This document shows, one piece after another, positions 46,373 to 60,142 of a DNA stretch of 64,000 nucleotides. Origin of the DNA: Gerris lacustris (taxonomy: Eukaryota > Arthropoda > Insecta > Hemiptera > Gerridae). The stretch is taken from NCBI GenBank assembly GCA_951217055.1, contig OX578279.1, positions 26,004,173 to 26,068,172 of the forward strand, in the 5' to 3' direction. A model generated the notes under the pieces. That model made no database searches, was not told the DNA's origin, and worked only from the letters and a program-made list of their open reading frames with translations. Numbering within the stretch: position 1 is the stretch's first letter; the number at the start of each line of letters is the position of its first letter. The translations under genes were made by a program, and so were the position numbers.

Positions 46373-47795
46373 ATGATCATACATCATACCTCAAAGGTAG
46401 GGTACCTCAATACAATGTACCGCCGAAGCGAGTATGGGGTGATCATTAGTGAGCTATATAAATCAGAGCATCGCGGCCTTGTACCACCCTTGATTCATTG
46501 ATGGCCGAGCAGTCGTGGTACGTAATTTAATCGACACGGCCACGCTGGCTCCCTAAGTCAGAGTAAGGTGAAGACCAAGACTCTATATATGATAAGAACT
46601 ACTACTATTAAAGAAAATTCCTTTTTAATATAAAAAACTTTGAGAGAGTAATAAGATTTAGAGTTTTGATTTTCCAGTGTTAAGAGGTAAGCTAAACAGA
46701 GACGGTGTTAATGTTAACTAGAATATATGTTGGTATAATTAAGACTCCTCGAGTCAAATAGAAAACCAAGGACCATTTGCACACACGATTCCCTCTTCCT
46801 TTATGTATAAAATATTAAGATTCTCTAAGAAGGTGACCGAGCATACAAAGGCTTCTGCAGGTCTTAATATAGTTCAGCATTATCCATGGCCACAATGAAA
46901 CCTACACCTACCCAAGCCGTATAAAATAATATTAGTGCCATGTTACAATGGACCTTGTTGACGTCACCTAGGTTTAATAATAATATATGAAGGAAGGCTT
47001 CAGTCGGTCTATTGTAATACATGTTTCCCATCGTTTTAACAGAGCTAGGATGTTAGTTCCGCGGTGTACTGGGCGAGGGCGCTTCAGGTTTTTATCCTGT
47101 GTAAATGCAATCGACTGAGGGCCCAAAGGATGCTTGATTGATCCTGCGGGCTCGAGACTCGGCCGAGACCACCGTAATAGAATCCTATCATCCTCTACCT
47201 TATCCCGAGTCATTACTTACTATTTTTGTACACTTGCATATCTCGCGACAACGACCTTTTTAATATTTAATCCAATGTCTACATGACAAGGCCCATTTTT
47301 CATCAACCATTAATCAGTAAAAAAAAATTCTTATTGGAAAACCCATTAGAACATACTAACAGATTATATAAAATTTTCCTATAAGAATAGAAATTAAATT
47401 CAGCGTGCTTACCTTACCTACTACACATGTTACTATACATTATTAAGAACTAGCACAAAAATCTCCGACACTAGAGCATGTAAACCCATCGAATTCCATA
47501 TTCCATGCCATTGAAAGTGAAAACAAATGCCTAGTTTACTTTAAATAATAAATTACTTTCATTAAAATATGCTAGATTATTCTTCACACGAATATAATTG
47601 GTAACTACATCAATTAAAACTGATTTTAATCATCAGTTTAGTTTACACTTAGACAAATCGTATTTAACATCAACATTTTATCGAAATAGAGCTTTTTATT
47701 GGTGCCCCAAAATATCTATACCATCTTTCTCTGTCTTTTAATTTTACATTTATAGTTAATCGGAATATAAAAAATCGGGTACGGGGTACCTCGGA
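46373..47795. other. stretch without recognisable gene, GC-richer patches
   Basis: Patches at 46400-46580 (gccgaagcgagtatggggtg, gagctatataaatcagagc, ggccacgctggctccctaag) and 46985-47215. The second has a 79-codon minus frame of good composition that I cannot assign. The tatataaatcagagc word could be a TATA box of a retroelement. Several words recur at 40575-40790. No confident gene. Confidence 0.35.
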
Positions 47796-47811
47796 ACTTT
47801 TCCTCACTTCA

Positions 47812-47853
47812 GAGGCCACTAAAGTGGCCTCTCCTGCTGCTCCGCAGCAGGAG
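47812..47853. repeat. two adjacent perfect hairpins
   Basis: gaggccact/agtggcctc with a two-base loop, immediately followed by ctcctgctg/cagcaggag around ctccg. Back-to-back stems just inside a TIR imply a structured transcript or a recognition structure. Confidence 0.75.
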
Positions 47854-47895
47854 GAAGCAGCATTGGACGTGGTCAGTACTTGGATGGGTGACCGT
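47853..47895 (+). pseudogene. 5S rRNA-like 3' segment
   Basis: aagcagcattggacgtggtc, then agtacttggatgggtgaccg, follow the order and spacing of 5S rRNA residues of about 65-105 (AAGCAGCG..GGGC..GGTTAGTACTTGGATGGG.GACCG). The 5' half of the gene and the terminal stem are absent, so this is not a functional 5S gene. Confidence 0.6.
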
Positions 47896-48465
47896 TCTGA
47901 ACTAACTGATTTATTATCATTTTTACAAAAAAAAAACCTTTATTTTTAATACCTATATTTTATTTTATTATTTGAAGTTTGGCGGTATTTTGACAGATGT
48001 AAACAAACTTTGACGTCATCAAAATTATCGCACTAAGAAATAATTATATTCGCCTTTAACTCTTAAACTAATTAATGGAATTTCATTGGTTTTTTTTATA
48101 TTTGTTCCTTAATTTTTTCCGGTTCCAACGATATGCGATAAGTCAAAAACCTATATGAAATTTCAGTATTATTAACCGTCAAAGTTTAAAAATTTATAAC
48201 TTCAAAATGGCGGCCAAAATCAAAATGAAATTTAGAGGGGTTGTTTGTCATACAGAGAGGTACATTCGAGCCAAATTTCAACTCGATCAGGACCATTTTC
48301 GATTTATTACGATTTTTTTAAATTTTTGTTGACTCAGCAAACTGGGTTCAAGATGGCGGTAAAAGTTGATTTTCCGGACGGCACAACTACAGGTTAAGAC
48401 TGATTTTTCTGCCAAGTTTCAACTCTCTAGGTTAAATACCTTGGGCGCTACGATGATAACACACA

Positions 48466-48517
48466 TACATACACACACACACACATACATACACACATAC
48501 ACACACACATACATACG
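48466..48517. repeat. (AC)n/(CATA)n microsatellite
   Basis: Mixed acacac and catacata units within the TIR element. The 66-codon frame over it is an artefact. Confidence 0.9.
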
Positions 48518-48659
48518 TCATGCTGAAAACCACTCAGGAGGTCTTAAAAACACCCAAAACCGATAATTCCGTTGAAATCACGAAAAAAAATTTTTTGGTG
48601 AAAACAATACTTTTCCTACTATCCTACAATCCTATACTTAGTAGTGAGGAAAAGTAAAA

Positions 48660-50160
48660 AACAAAAATAATAATAAATTTGTTTTTTACTCATTATAAAA
48701 TGTTACTACCATTGTTCGAACATGGATGTATTAAAAGTCTTATTATCAATGTATTATCAGAGAAATTAACCGTCTTTCATTCCTCGTTAAAAAGAATCAG
48801 AAGGTGATTTTCAATTAATGTACCATTTGTTGTGATAAGTTCCTAAACTACTTCCTTTTTCCCTTGATATTTTGACTATAAAGGGATACTGCACTTTGGT
48901 TGACCATAACAAGCATGTAGATAAGTGAAAAGGGTTTTAAGACGAAACTCAAAAAGACGATTTGACACGGATCAAAACCCTTAGTAGACAATATGCACAG
49001 GATAATAGACATATAATTAGAAGCATTCTGAGGAAGGATTCGAACGAGAGAAGTCAAACCTTTATTGCACATGACATATCCTTTATCCATTTTCACATGA
49101 GGGTCAAAACTTAATTGAAAGGGTTGCTTTGAGTCCAAGTTGGTCGCTTGATGTTTCCTTGCAAGTGGTTAAGGGATGATGTTTGCTTCTCTCGGTGAGG
49201 ATGTGGCTCCTCGTCCCATTACTCCTCCTATAGGTAAATGTTATAGATACGTCATACGCACTCTGACGTACAATTGTCAGCCTCATTGCTTCCAATATCC
49301 CCCGTCTCCCTTTCTCTATATATCTGATCTCTAGTTATGCTTCCCTTCCATATAATATATCCTCCCTTTAGTGTCTCTATAACGCTCCATTGGTTACAAC
49401 TATATATGTATATTATGGTTATAGAGACATTCAAATATACACATATATAGTTATATACATAAACACATATACTCAGAGATAGAACTTGACCACACTTCCC
49501 CCCTCCCTAATCCCTACTTGTTCCACTCTTTCCACACCATTTAAACATACATCTTTAGTACAAAAACAATTTAACAAGTATTGTTAAAGCTTTATTCCCA
49601 GAAAATAATATTCCTACAAGGTAATAAAGCATTCTTAAAAAATACTTAAAATAACTTTTTAAAATACTTTCTCTATGCTAGAAGATACAAACAAATATAA
49701 AACCACTTGCAACTAAATCAAGAAAATACTAATTTGGTGTTAAAATTATTTCTAAATGGAGGAAACATGTTTATGTATAATTAGATAATATAACTACTGC
49801 AGAAATATTTTTTGTCAATATTAGATTTTATCGGAAGTCAAAATATTATCTTCGCTAGACAGAACAAGACAGAAATATACACTTATAATAAAATAAATTT
49901 CTTACATTAATTTAGCAGAATAAACCTTATATATAACTCAAAGACAAGAAAAGATATAAAAATTATTAAAAGATATTGAAGAGAGATCATAAGGAAAATG
50001 AAAATTCTTGAAACAATGTATCAAAAATAAAATGCAATTGAGATATGCAACCGATATTAATAATTAAAAAATTGGTGTTGTTCAAAAGATTGCATTAGAA
50101 AGGGGAACAAAGAAACTAACTACTACATAGATTTATCCATATCTATGTGTAAGGAGTGGG
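48660..50160. other. stretch without recognisable gene
   Basis: Frames of 60-96 codons on the minus strand overlap at 48848-49434 but show no domain, and one runs through the tRNA-like piece. Short tatatat words near 49318-49460. Nothing else recognised. Confidence 0.4.
49029..49105 (-). pseudogene. tRNA-like remnant (minus strand)
   Basis: On the minus strand an A-box-like gtgaaaatggataaagg is followed after about 35 bases by a B-box gttcgaatcc, then ttcctca. Spacing and wording (aatggataa) resemble arginine-type tRNAs. Neither acceptor stem nor anticodon stem pairs convincingly, so it is a pseudogene or a tRNA-derived repeat at best. Confidence 0.35.
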
Positions 50161-50236
50161 AGGGAGGGGAGGGGAGAGAGAAGTCGTGCACGGCTTAGAG
50201 ATCAGTAAATGGTGAGATGAGGAGGAAGATCTAAGA

Positions 50237-50237
50237 C

Positions 50238-50286
<49 letters not shown>

Positions 50287-50390
50287 TATTTGTCTTTAAA
50301 GCACAAGCTTTACACAAAGGGGGTTTACAATTGTCTTATAATTTTCTTATATCCTTTTTTTTTGGTAGATCTAAGACTAAGAAGCAGGCT
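50237..50390 (-). mobile_element. LINE 3' end with (ATT)n tail
   Basis: On the minus strand: ...ttgtaaacccccttt, gtgtaaagcttgtgcttta, aagacaaatat, then (ATT)n over 50240-50286. The wording 'cttgtgctttaaagacaaata' followed by a trinucleotide tail is the 3' end seen in many CR1/L2-type LINEs. Only the terminal about 150 bases are visible. Confidence 0.6.
50240..50286. repeat. (AAT)n microsatellite, tail of a LINE
   Basis: About 15 perfect AAT units at the end of the LINE 3' UTR on the minus strand. Confidence 0.9.
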
Positions 50391-51664
50391 ACAGGAGGCG
50401 TCATTAGGTGAGGTTAAAGACGAATAGAAAAACTAAGACCAGAAAGATCGTTTATTCGTTAGTATCAAAAAATGATCAAGTTTCAATTTATAAAGGATAA
50501 AAAAAATCGGCTAGTCAAGTGAATAGCCGTATTAAAAGCTTAGCATTAAGATAAACTGTCTGCTTTCAATTAAAAAAAAAAAAATAAGAATAATTAATTT
50601 TGCAATAATACAAATTTGCATTTCTAACAACAATATTTATTTTAATTTTTATTATTTTAAAAAAATAACTAAAATCCCTCTGGGTGCTGTAAAGACGGTA
50701 AAAAATAAAATATAATAAAAATAAAAAGTTCATTCATAACATTATAATGATTAAGGAAAATTTAGATTTACGGCCTGTCTAAAAAAAAAAGAGGCTATGA
50801 AAGAGAAGGGTGAGGGAGGTAGCGGGGGCAGAGATTTAAGAAAGAAGAAAATATATATGGGAGGCAGGGATCCGGGGGACCCATCCCTGTGGAGGCATTA
50901 GTTACAACTTTTAGACTTAATAATTATATATATACTTTCTCACCAAGAGTAAGAAGAGGGGAAAGCAGTGTACATTACATCCTATGTGGTATATCTCTGT
51001 ACATAGCAAGGTCCATACTAAGAGTACCTTATATATATGTCACTAACTTTACTATGTAATGGGTGAGATAGAGTGAAAATGAGATACAACATACAACTTT
51101 CTATGTCACTTTGTTAGAGTGAGTGAGATAGGCCCAAACATACATCTCCCTAATGCAAAATAATAGGTACCCCTCCCTCCCCTTACCAACCTTCAACTCG
51201 GCGTAATAGCTCCCAGGACGACGGAGAGCACAAAAAAAAATATATTTATATATATTATCCTTAGTGCAATAAAAAGATATATAATATATATTTATTGCAA
51301 CACTGATTTATCTTCTTCCACTTTTTAGTACTTAAAATAAAAAAAAAAAGTATTTCACATCCTTCATACAATTTTTTTATACTTATACATATATAACAAA
51401 AACAAATGTATAATTTGTATAAAATAAATTTTAATACTAAAGTTATAAATTCATGTTTATGTGACTTTAAAAATATATTATTATATTGGTTTTTATATAC
51501 AATTCATATTATACATATGTATATTGCATATATACTAAAGTCGTAGAGAATTGGGAAAGAAGTAATAAAAAGTATAATATAAAACTGAGATACCTTTATA
51601 TTATTGATCGTTAAAATAAACATTATCGTTCTTAGAACTTGTTTTCCACGACTTAAGCCTATAA

Positions 51665-51669
<5 letters not shown>

Positions 51670-51733
<64 letters not shown>
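51670..51733. repeat. (TA)n microsatellite, about 64 bp
   Basis: Uninterrupted TA run, closed by tatgtatata. Confidence 0.95.
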
Positions 51734-51740
<7 letters not shown>

Positions 51741-52435
51741 AAATGTTGAATGTCTCATTCCTTCAAGTGTAATAGGTAATTTCTAATGGTTTTAAAAGGC
51801 TTCAAGTAAGTAAAATAATGCGTAATTTTAAGTTATTGCCTTTTCCTTTAGCGTAATAAAAATAAAAGGAAATAATGACTTTGATAACTTAAACGCTTGT
51901 AAAGTCCTTAAAAAAAACTTTATTTTAATCTTTGTTTTATGTTAATCCTTTCCCCCCAAGTATAAAATTAATAGTTATTGCCGAGACTTCTCCAGAAAAC
52001 AGACTATTTTCGCCTTTGTTTCTGAATTTGTTAGAAGAGCTATAATAAGTGTTCAACAAAATTTGGTAAAATCGTTAGTTGTCATGTATAAAAAGAAAAA
52101 AAAAATACTCATGGATGCAGATATAAGGGAGGATAAAAAAAAAAAAAAATCTTATAAATTTAATTTTAATAAAAAAACAAACTTAATAATATACCAAATT
52201 AAGGATAGAAATGGAGGCAGTAAATACAGTGAGTATTTGCACACGGCCAAGGGCACGGCCGGGGCAGTATAGGGTTGCCAAATTTATAGCTTACAGGTTT
52301 TTTACAGCCCATCTAAGTATGATTATGTAAATTATTGATGAGTTGAGTAATGATGGAAATTTAAGGTGTGTGAAGGGAATAACGCATTAATATTTTTATT
52401 TTTTTAATATTAGGTATATTAATTTTGAAGTGTTT

Positions 52436-52470
52436 CGACCCTTCCTAAGGTCGTCTTCAAACTGTTCCTC
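52436..52470 (-). repeat. stem-loop motif GACGACC...GGGTCGAAAC
   Basis: On the minus strand tgaagacgacc, ttaggaa and gggtcgaaac form a short stem (gacc/ggtc) with a GAAAC tail. This is a wording that recurs in many animal repeat elements. Related motifs occur in the foldback elements at 44.7 and 60.7 kb. Confidence 0.5.
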
Positions 52471-52797
52471 TTTCATTAATCAGTGATGTCTTAAGTCATT
52501 GTTTATATAATTGAAGTTAAAAGTTGAAATTTAAAATACATTATTTCTCAATGAGAGATCGCCAAATTTGTCAAAAAAGTTATGAAAGAATGTGCGGTAT
52601 AAAATTATTTAAAAAAATATTAACAGTTAAGTACACAATAACAGTTAATGGTTAATGGTTACTGGTCTGAGTGATTTAATCTTAATTTATATTTATAAAT
52701 ATTTATGTTGTTTTGAGATACTGGGTACTTGACTGTTACTATTATTAACTACTATATACTATAGAGTAATAATACCTCACTTCGCTCGTTTTATTAA

Positions 52798-53970
<1,173 letters not shown>

Positions 53971-55059
53971 ATTATCACAAAATGTCTTTCAAGAGGACCA
54001 ATTTTTTTACAACATTAAGGCACGAAATATAGCCAAATAAATTGAAATAATCTTCAACACTTAATGACCCAACACCTATAAGCAACAATAACTAATTAAG
54101 AAAGTTACTAGTAGAAAATCAGATGAAGAGGGAAGCTAAATGTAAAAAATAACTAGATAGAAAATTTGTTAGTTTAAAAATATGAAATGCATAAACAAAT
54201 CCTTTCAGAAGAGAGGAGAGTAAGCTGGCTTATTTTTCTATGCGACACCAGCACCTGTTCCAAGTCATGTGAGGTCGTTGCAAGGTACATTAACGTGAGA
54301 ATAGGCCTTCTCAGGTAGTTCTCAATGGCCATAATAATTTGTTATTCTGTCAAGTCGAAATAGTAAAACTGTTAACCGGGGTAAGGTTGAGACAAGCTGA
54401 TACATTTTAATGAGCGATTCTAATGCATTGAAAAAACAAGTGGAACTGGTATAGAAAAGGTATCGAGTCTTCACTTCACAAACACTTAGAAGAATTTTAG
54501 TTTATTGGCTCAAACAGAGCACAATAATCGTGCCAAATTTAAAATTACGGGCTGTTTTAATTTCTTCTGCATAAATTGTTCAAAGACTGACCAATAAGAC
54601 TGAAGCAATAGTAAAAGCTAAACAATACGTGTTGAAACTTAAAAGCACATTATAGTTGAAATAATAATAATTTACTTTAACAGGGACAGAAGAAAAAAAA
54701 GTCAGTTGGTTAATTTAAAAACCCGTCCAAAAAAAAAAAAAAAAAAGAAAATGAAATGTGCTATCTGACTCATTTCAATTAGAAGGTCTAAACAAGGGTC
54801 TACCAGGAGTAGGTGCAAGGCCGGCTATTATAAAGAGAGATGGGGAACAACCCCGTGACCTAATCAGTGAAAGACCTGTTATAGTTGGCAAATTGGTGCA
54901 CATGAAACGAGAAAAATCATTTACACTTTTTTCGATAGTCCTGAACAAAAACCGATTCTGTGATAGTCCCCATTTTCTTATTTGTAAGCTTTTATCTCGA
55001 AAAATTGGAAGCGCATTATTGGGTAGAGTTAATTAGTATTAAAATGCATAACCTGCATC
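53971..55059. other. stretch without recognisable gene
   Basis: A-run near 54730-54746. The 92-codon plus frame at 54758-55036 (reading L-E-G-L-N-K-G-L-P-G-V-G-A-R-P near its start) has no recognised domain and I leave it uncalled. A small GC-richer part at 54225-54330 is unassigned. Confidence 0.35.
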
Positions 55060-55097
55060 AAAATTGTCGAAATAGTCCAGGAGATAGCATGCAAAAA

Positions 55098-55597
55098 AGT
55101 GTCTGACTAACATTAATCAAGATTTAGTGTAGACATTAATATTTTGGTGCCTAATTAGAATATTCAGTCGGCTAAGTTCGTCTGCGGGGCATAGCTTGGC
55201 AATATGCATTTGAAAAAAACAAACCGGTGGAGAGCGGCCATCTTGGTGCACAATGTAATTTTCATGATCCTGAGTACAAAATTAGTTAGTAGACCAAAAT
55301 TCAAGTTGACATTAGATTTTCACTTGATAGGTGACCACATTGATTTTGAGTATTATTTGAATAACTAACCTATCAATTATCATCAACTAAATGTTTTGTC
55401 TACTAACTAATTTTGTACTCAGGATCATTAAAATCACATAGTCTACCAAAATGGGCGGGCCATTAAAGCCCTCCACCGGATTTTTCTGTCAAATGCCTAT
55501 TTCCAAGCTATTGCCCGCAGCCGACCACATATTCTTAAAAGGCACTAAAAGATTAACTTATATAAAAAATTCCAGCTTGATATTAGACAGACAAATC
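55098..55597. mobile_element. foldback element, about 140-bp arms
   Basis: The left arm (about 55098-55290) and right arm (about 55395-55597) are reverse complements with blocks gtcggctaagttcgtctgcg/cgcagccgac, gcatagcttgg, aaccggtggag and, innermost, gatcctgagtacaaaattag + ttagtagac (29 matching bases). The centre is about 100 bases. No coding capacity. Confidence 0.75.
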
Positions 55598-55599
55598 TC

Positions 55600-55867
55600 C
55601 AGAGCTAAAACCTTATAAAGAAAAAAAATGCTATTAGGTGTATTTGATGGGAGCAACGCTCCCCTCCGTGTTTTCCAAATTTGTAGTTTTATGTTAATAA
55701 CCCTTTACGTTCTAATACTCCACACCATCAGGTTTATTAGATGACAGAAGATAGACCACTATACTCATGTAATTGATCAACAGTATAAAACACACCTCAC
55801 CTTTGTGATATGTACCAGACATTTCTGTATTTTGATCAAAGTTTCTGGCGAGTTGCGAGAAAAAAAA
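55600..55867. other. spacer between foldback element and its extra arm
   Basis: Includes a small hairpin gggagcaacgctccc (55649-55663). Nothing else recognised. The 100-codon minus frame at 55712-56014 begins in the repeat arm and shows no domain. Confidence 0.35.
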
Positions 55868-56025
55868 TGTCCAAGAGATAGCGAAATAGTCCAGTAGATA
55901 GCGTGCAAAAAAGTGCCTGACTAACATAAAGCTAGAATTTAGTGTATAAATTAATCTTTTGAGAATATGCGGTCGGCTAAGTTCGTCTGCGGGGCATAGC
56001 TTAGCAATAAGCATGTGAAAGAGAG
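55868..56025 (+). repeat. third, solitary arm of the same foldback family
   Basis: gcaaaaaagtgcctgactaa, tcggctaagttcgtctgcgg and ggcatagcttagcaat repeat the left arm of 55062-55220 in the same orientation. Upstream gatagcgaaatagtccag also matches 55066-55090. Either a partial second copy or one end of a larger composite element. Confidence 0.7.
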
Positions 56026-58775
<2,750 letters not shown>

Positions 58776-58789
58776 ATTTGTGTAGTAGT

Positions 58790-58819
58790 CCTATGTGCCA
58801 CGCAAGCGTGACACATAGG
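58790..58819. repeat. 14-bp-arm hairpin within the unit
   Basis: cctatgtgccacgc and gcgtgacacatagg pair around a two-base loop with a single mismatch. The second unit keeps the inner part (59101-59122). It would be a stable arm of the unit RNA. Confidence 0.7.
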
Positions 58820-58880
58820 AACTGTTCCAACATTAGACTATACGTCACAAAGATGTTGGCTCGGCATTACGCCATGTCCT

Positions 58881-58923
58881 GCATCGTTTCGTCGCGTCCG
58901 ACTCATCAGGGGCCCGACGATGC
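58881..58923 (-). ncRNA. hammerhead ribozyme, copy 1
   Basis: Read on the minus strand from 58923 down: stem III 5' strand gcatcg (58923-58918), U16.1 and C17 (58917-58916), cleavage site between 58916 and 58915, helix I gggccc (58915-58910), ctgatga (58909-58903), stem II gtcg (58902-58899), loop gacg, stem II cgac (58894-58891), gaaa (58890-58887), stem III 3' strand cgatgc (58886-58881). All invariant core residues (C3 U4 G5 A6, G8 A9, G12 A13 A14, A15.1-U16.1, H17 as C) are present; stem II is 4 bp and stem III 6 bp plus A-U, with no mismatch. The order (open end at stem III) is type III. Helix I is only the palindrome gggccc with practically no loop, which is unusual. Activity is predicted, not shown. 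Confidence 0.8.
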
Positions 58924-59187
58924 CCACCCAACTCTGGACCTATACCAACTCAAGAAGATCAGGTATAGGCTTTATCAGAGACGAGCGTGCTCTCACACCG
59001 CCATTCTTGCTTGGCTGGCAAAACAAATCAGCAATGTAATACCGTGTTTTTGCACACTGCAATAAGGTACACAATTTGTGTAGTGAGAGACACCAAGGGA
59101 TGTGCCACGCAAGCGTGACACATAGGAACTGTTCCAACATTAGACTATACATCACAAAGATGTTGGCTCGGCATTACGCCATGTCCT

Positions 59188-59230
59188 GCATCGTTTCGTC
59201 GCGTCCGACTCATCAGGGGCCCGACGATGC
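59188..59230 (-). ncRNA. hammerhead ribozyme, copy 2
   Basis: Identical over all 43 positions to the copy at 58881-58923, 307 bases away. Predicted cleavage lies between 59223 and 59222. Together the two sites would release an RNA from 59222 to 58916 of 307 nt with a complete unit in it. Preservation of both cores next to other differences between the units fits selection on, or recent origin of, the ribozyme. Confidence 0.8.
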
Positions 59231-59411
59231 CCACCCAACTCTGGACCTATACCAACTCAAGAAGATCAGGTATAGGCTTTATCAGAGACGAGCGTGCTCT
59301 CACACCGCCATTCTTGCTTGGCGGTGTGAGAGCACGCTCGTCTCTGATAAAGCCTATACCTGATCTTCTTGAGTTGGTATAGGTCCAGAGTTGGGTGGGC
59401 ATCGTCGGGCC
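59218..59411. repeat. perfect 92-bp inverted repeat, 10-base loop
   Basis: 59218-59309 and 59320-59411 are exact reverse complements around attcttgctt. The outer edge of the right arm is gtcgggcc, five bases beyond the position equivalent to the hammerhead cleavage site (59406/59407). A 5' inversion during insertion or an assembly fold-back could give this structure. Confidence 0.9.
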
Positions 59412-60142
59412 TAGATATAAAAGGATTTATTATAATTTAATAAAATAAAAGAGTGGCCAATTTATTTAATTGCCCTTTTAAAAAGCGATATAGTATAGTC
59501 ACATAGTGGAGTAGTTTTTATTCTAAATTGTATAACCTTTCCTTACAGCCAACTTTGAGTGAAGTGGCAAGACCTTTCTAATATGAATCCTTGATTCTGG
59601 ATTCACCCTTTAGTATAACAAGACCTGCCCCCCCCCCCCCCGCACAGATATGTTTGTTTCCCTTTGAATGTTTTATTATTAAACCGGAATTCCAGCTTTA
59701 TAGCAATGTATGCCGGGATTCAAATGCAAGTAGCACTCCTATGTCGTCTCATATAATTAATCCCGATTGTTTAATTTGATCTTTAAACATCAACATATCT
59801 TTCATACATTTAGCAATGTGACAAGAAAGTACAAGATACCACAATAAAGGAAGACCACCAAATAACTAAAATACAACTTCCCTTAATTAGTGAGAATCGA
59901 TACTGCTAATTAAAACTCGAGAATGTTCATCTGAAGATTTATGATTGAGTTAGAACATGAATGACTGCCATGTCAATGTCACTTATGGCTAATTACTCTT
60001 AATACAAACAAGAATGCCCTGGTAAAAGCGGAAGTAACAACATATTAATATGGAAAGACATAACTTGTAGATCACGGAATATCTTCAAGTTCTTGGTATG
60101 CTTTCGACAAGTTAGTAGAATGTGTTCCTTGTGGTTTTCAAT
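59412..60142. other. stretch without recognisable gene
   Basis: Ordinary AT-rich sequence with a poly(C) run of about 14 at 59627-59641. No gene recognised. Confidence 0.4.

Larger units (their letters stand above)
47796..48655. mobile_element. TIR element with embedded 5S-rRNA-like segment
   Basis: Starts acttttcctcact and ends with its complement agtgaggaaaagt (48643-48655). After the left TIR come two perfect hairpins (47812-47831 and 47831-47853), a 5S-rRNA-like segment (47853-47895), and a body with ttcaaaatggcggccaaa, caaatttcaactcgatcagg, caagatggcgg and an (AC/CATA)n microsatellite at 48466-48517. No transposase. The 5S-like segment could supply an internal pol III promoter region, as in 5S-derived SINEs, but only its 3' part is visible. 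Confidence 0.6.
50391..52797. other. stretch without recognisable gene
   Basis: AT-rich with polypurine patches (50795-50890) and an (AT)n tract at 51670-51733. Around 52430-52470 is a stem-loop motif discussed in the findings. Frames of 69-84 codons are low-complexity artefacts. Confidence 0.4.

Noticed and set aside
47853..47895. Functional 5S rRNA gene
   Set aside because: Only the 3' half matches and no terminal stem or T-run terminator is in the right place.
54758..55036. 92-codon plus frame as a gene
   Set aside because: No recognisable domain, starts after a poly(A) run, no support for promoter or splicing.
55712..56014. 100-codon minus frame
   Set aside because: Its first third is the arm of a foldback repeat and the rest has no domain or compositional support.
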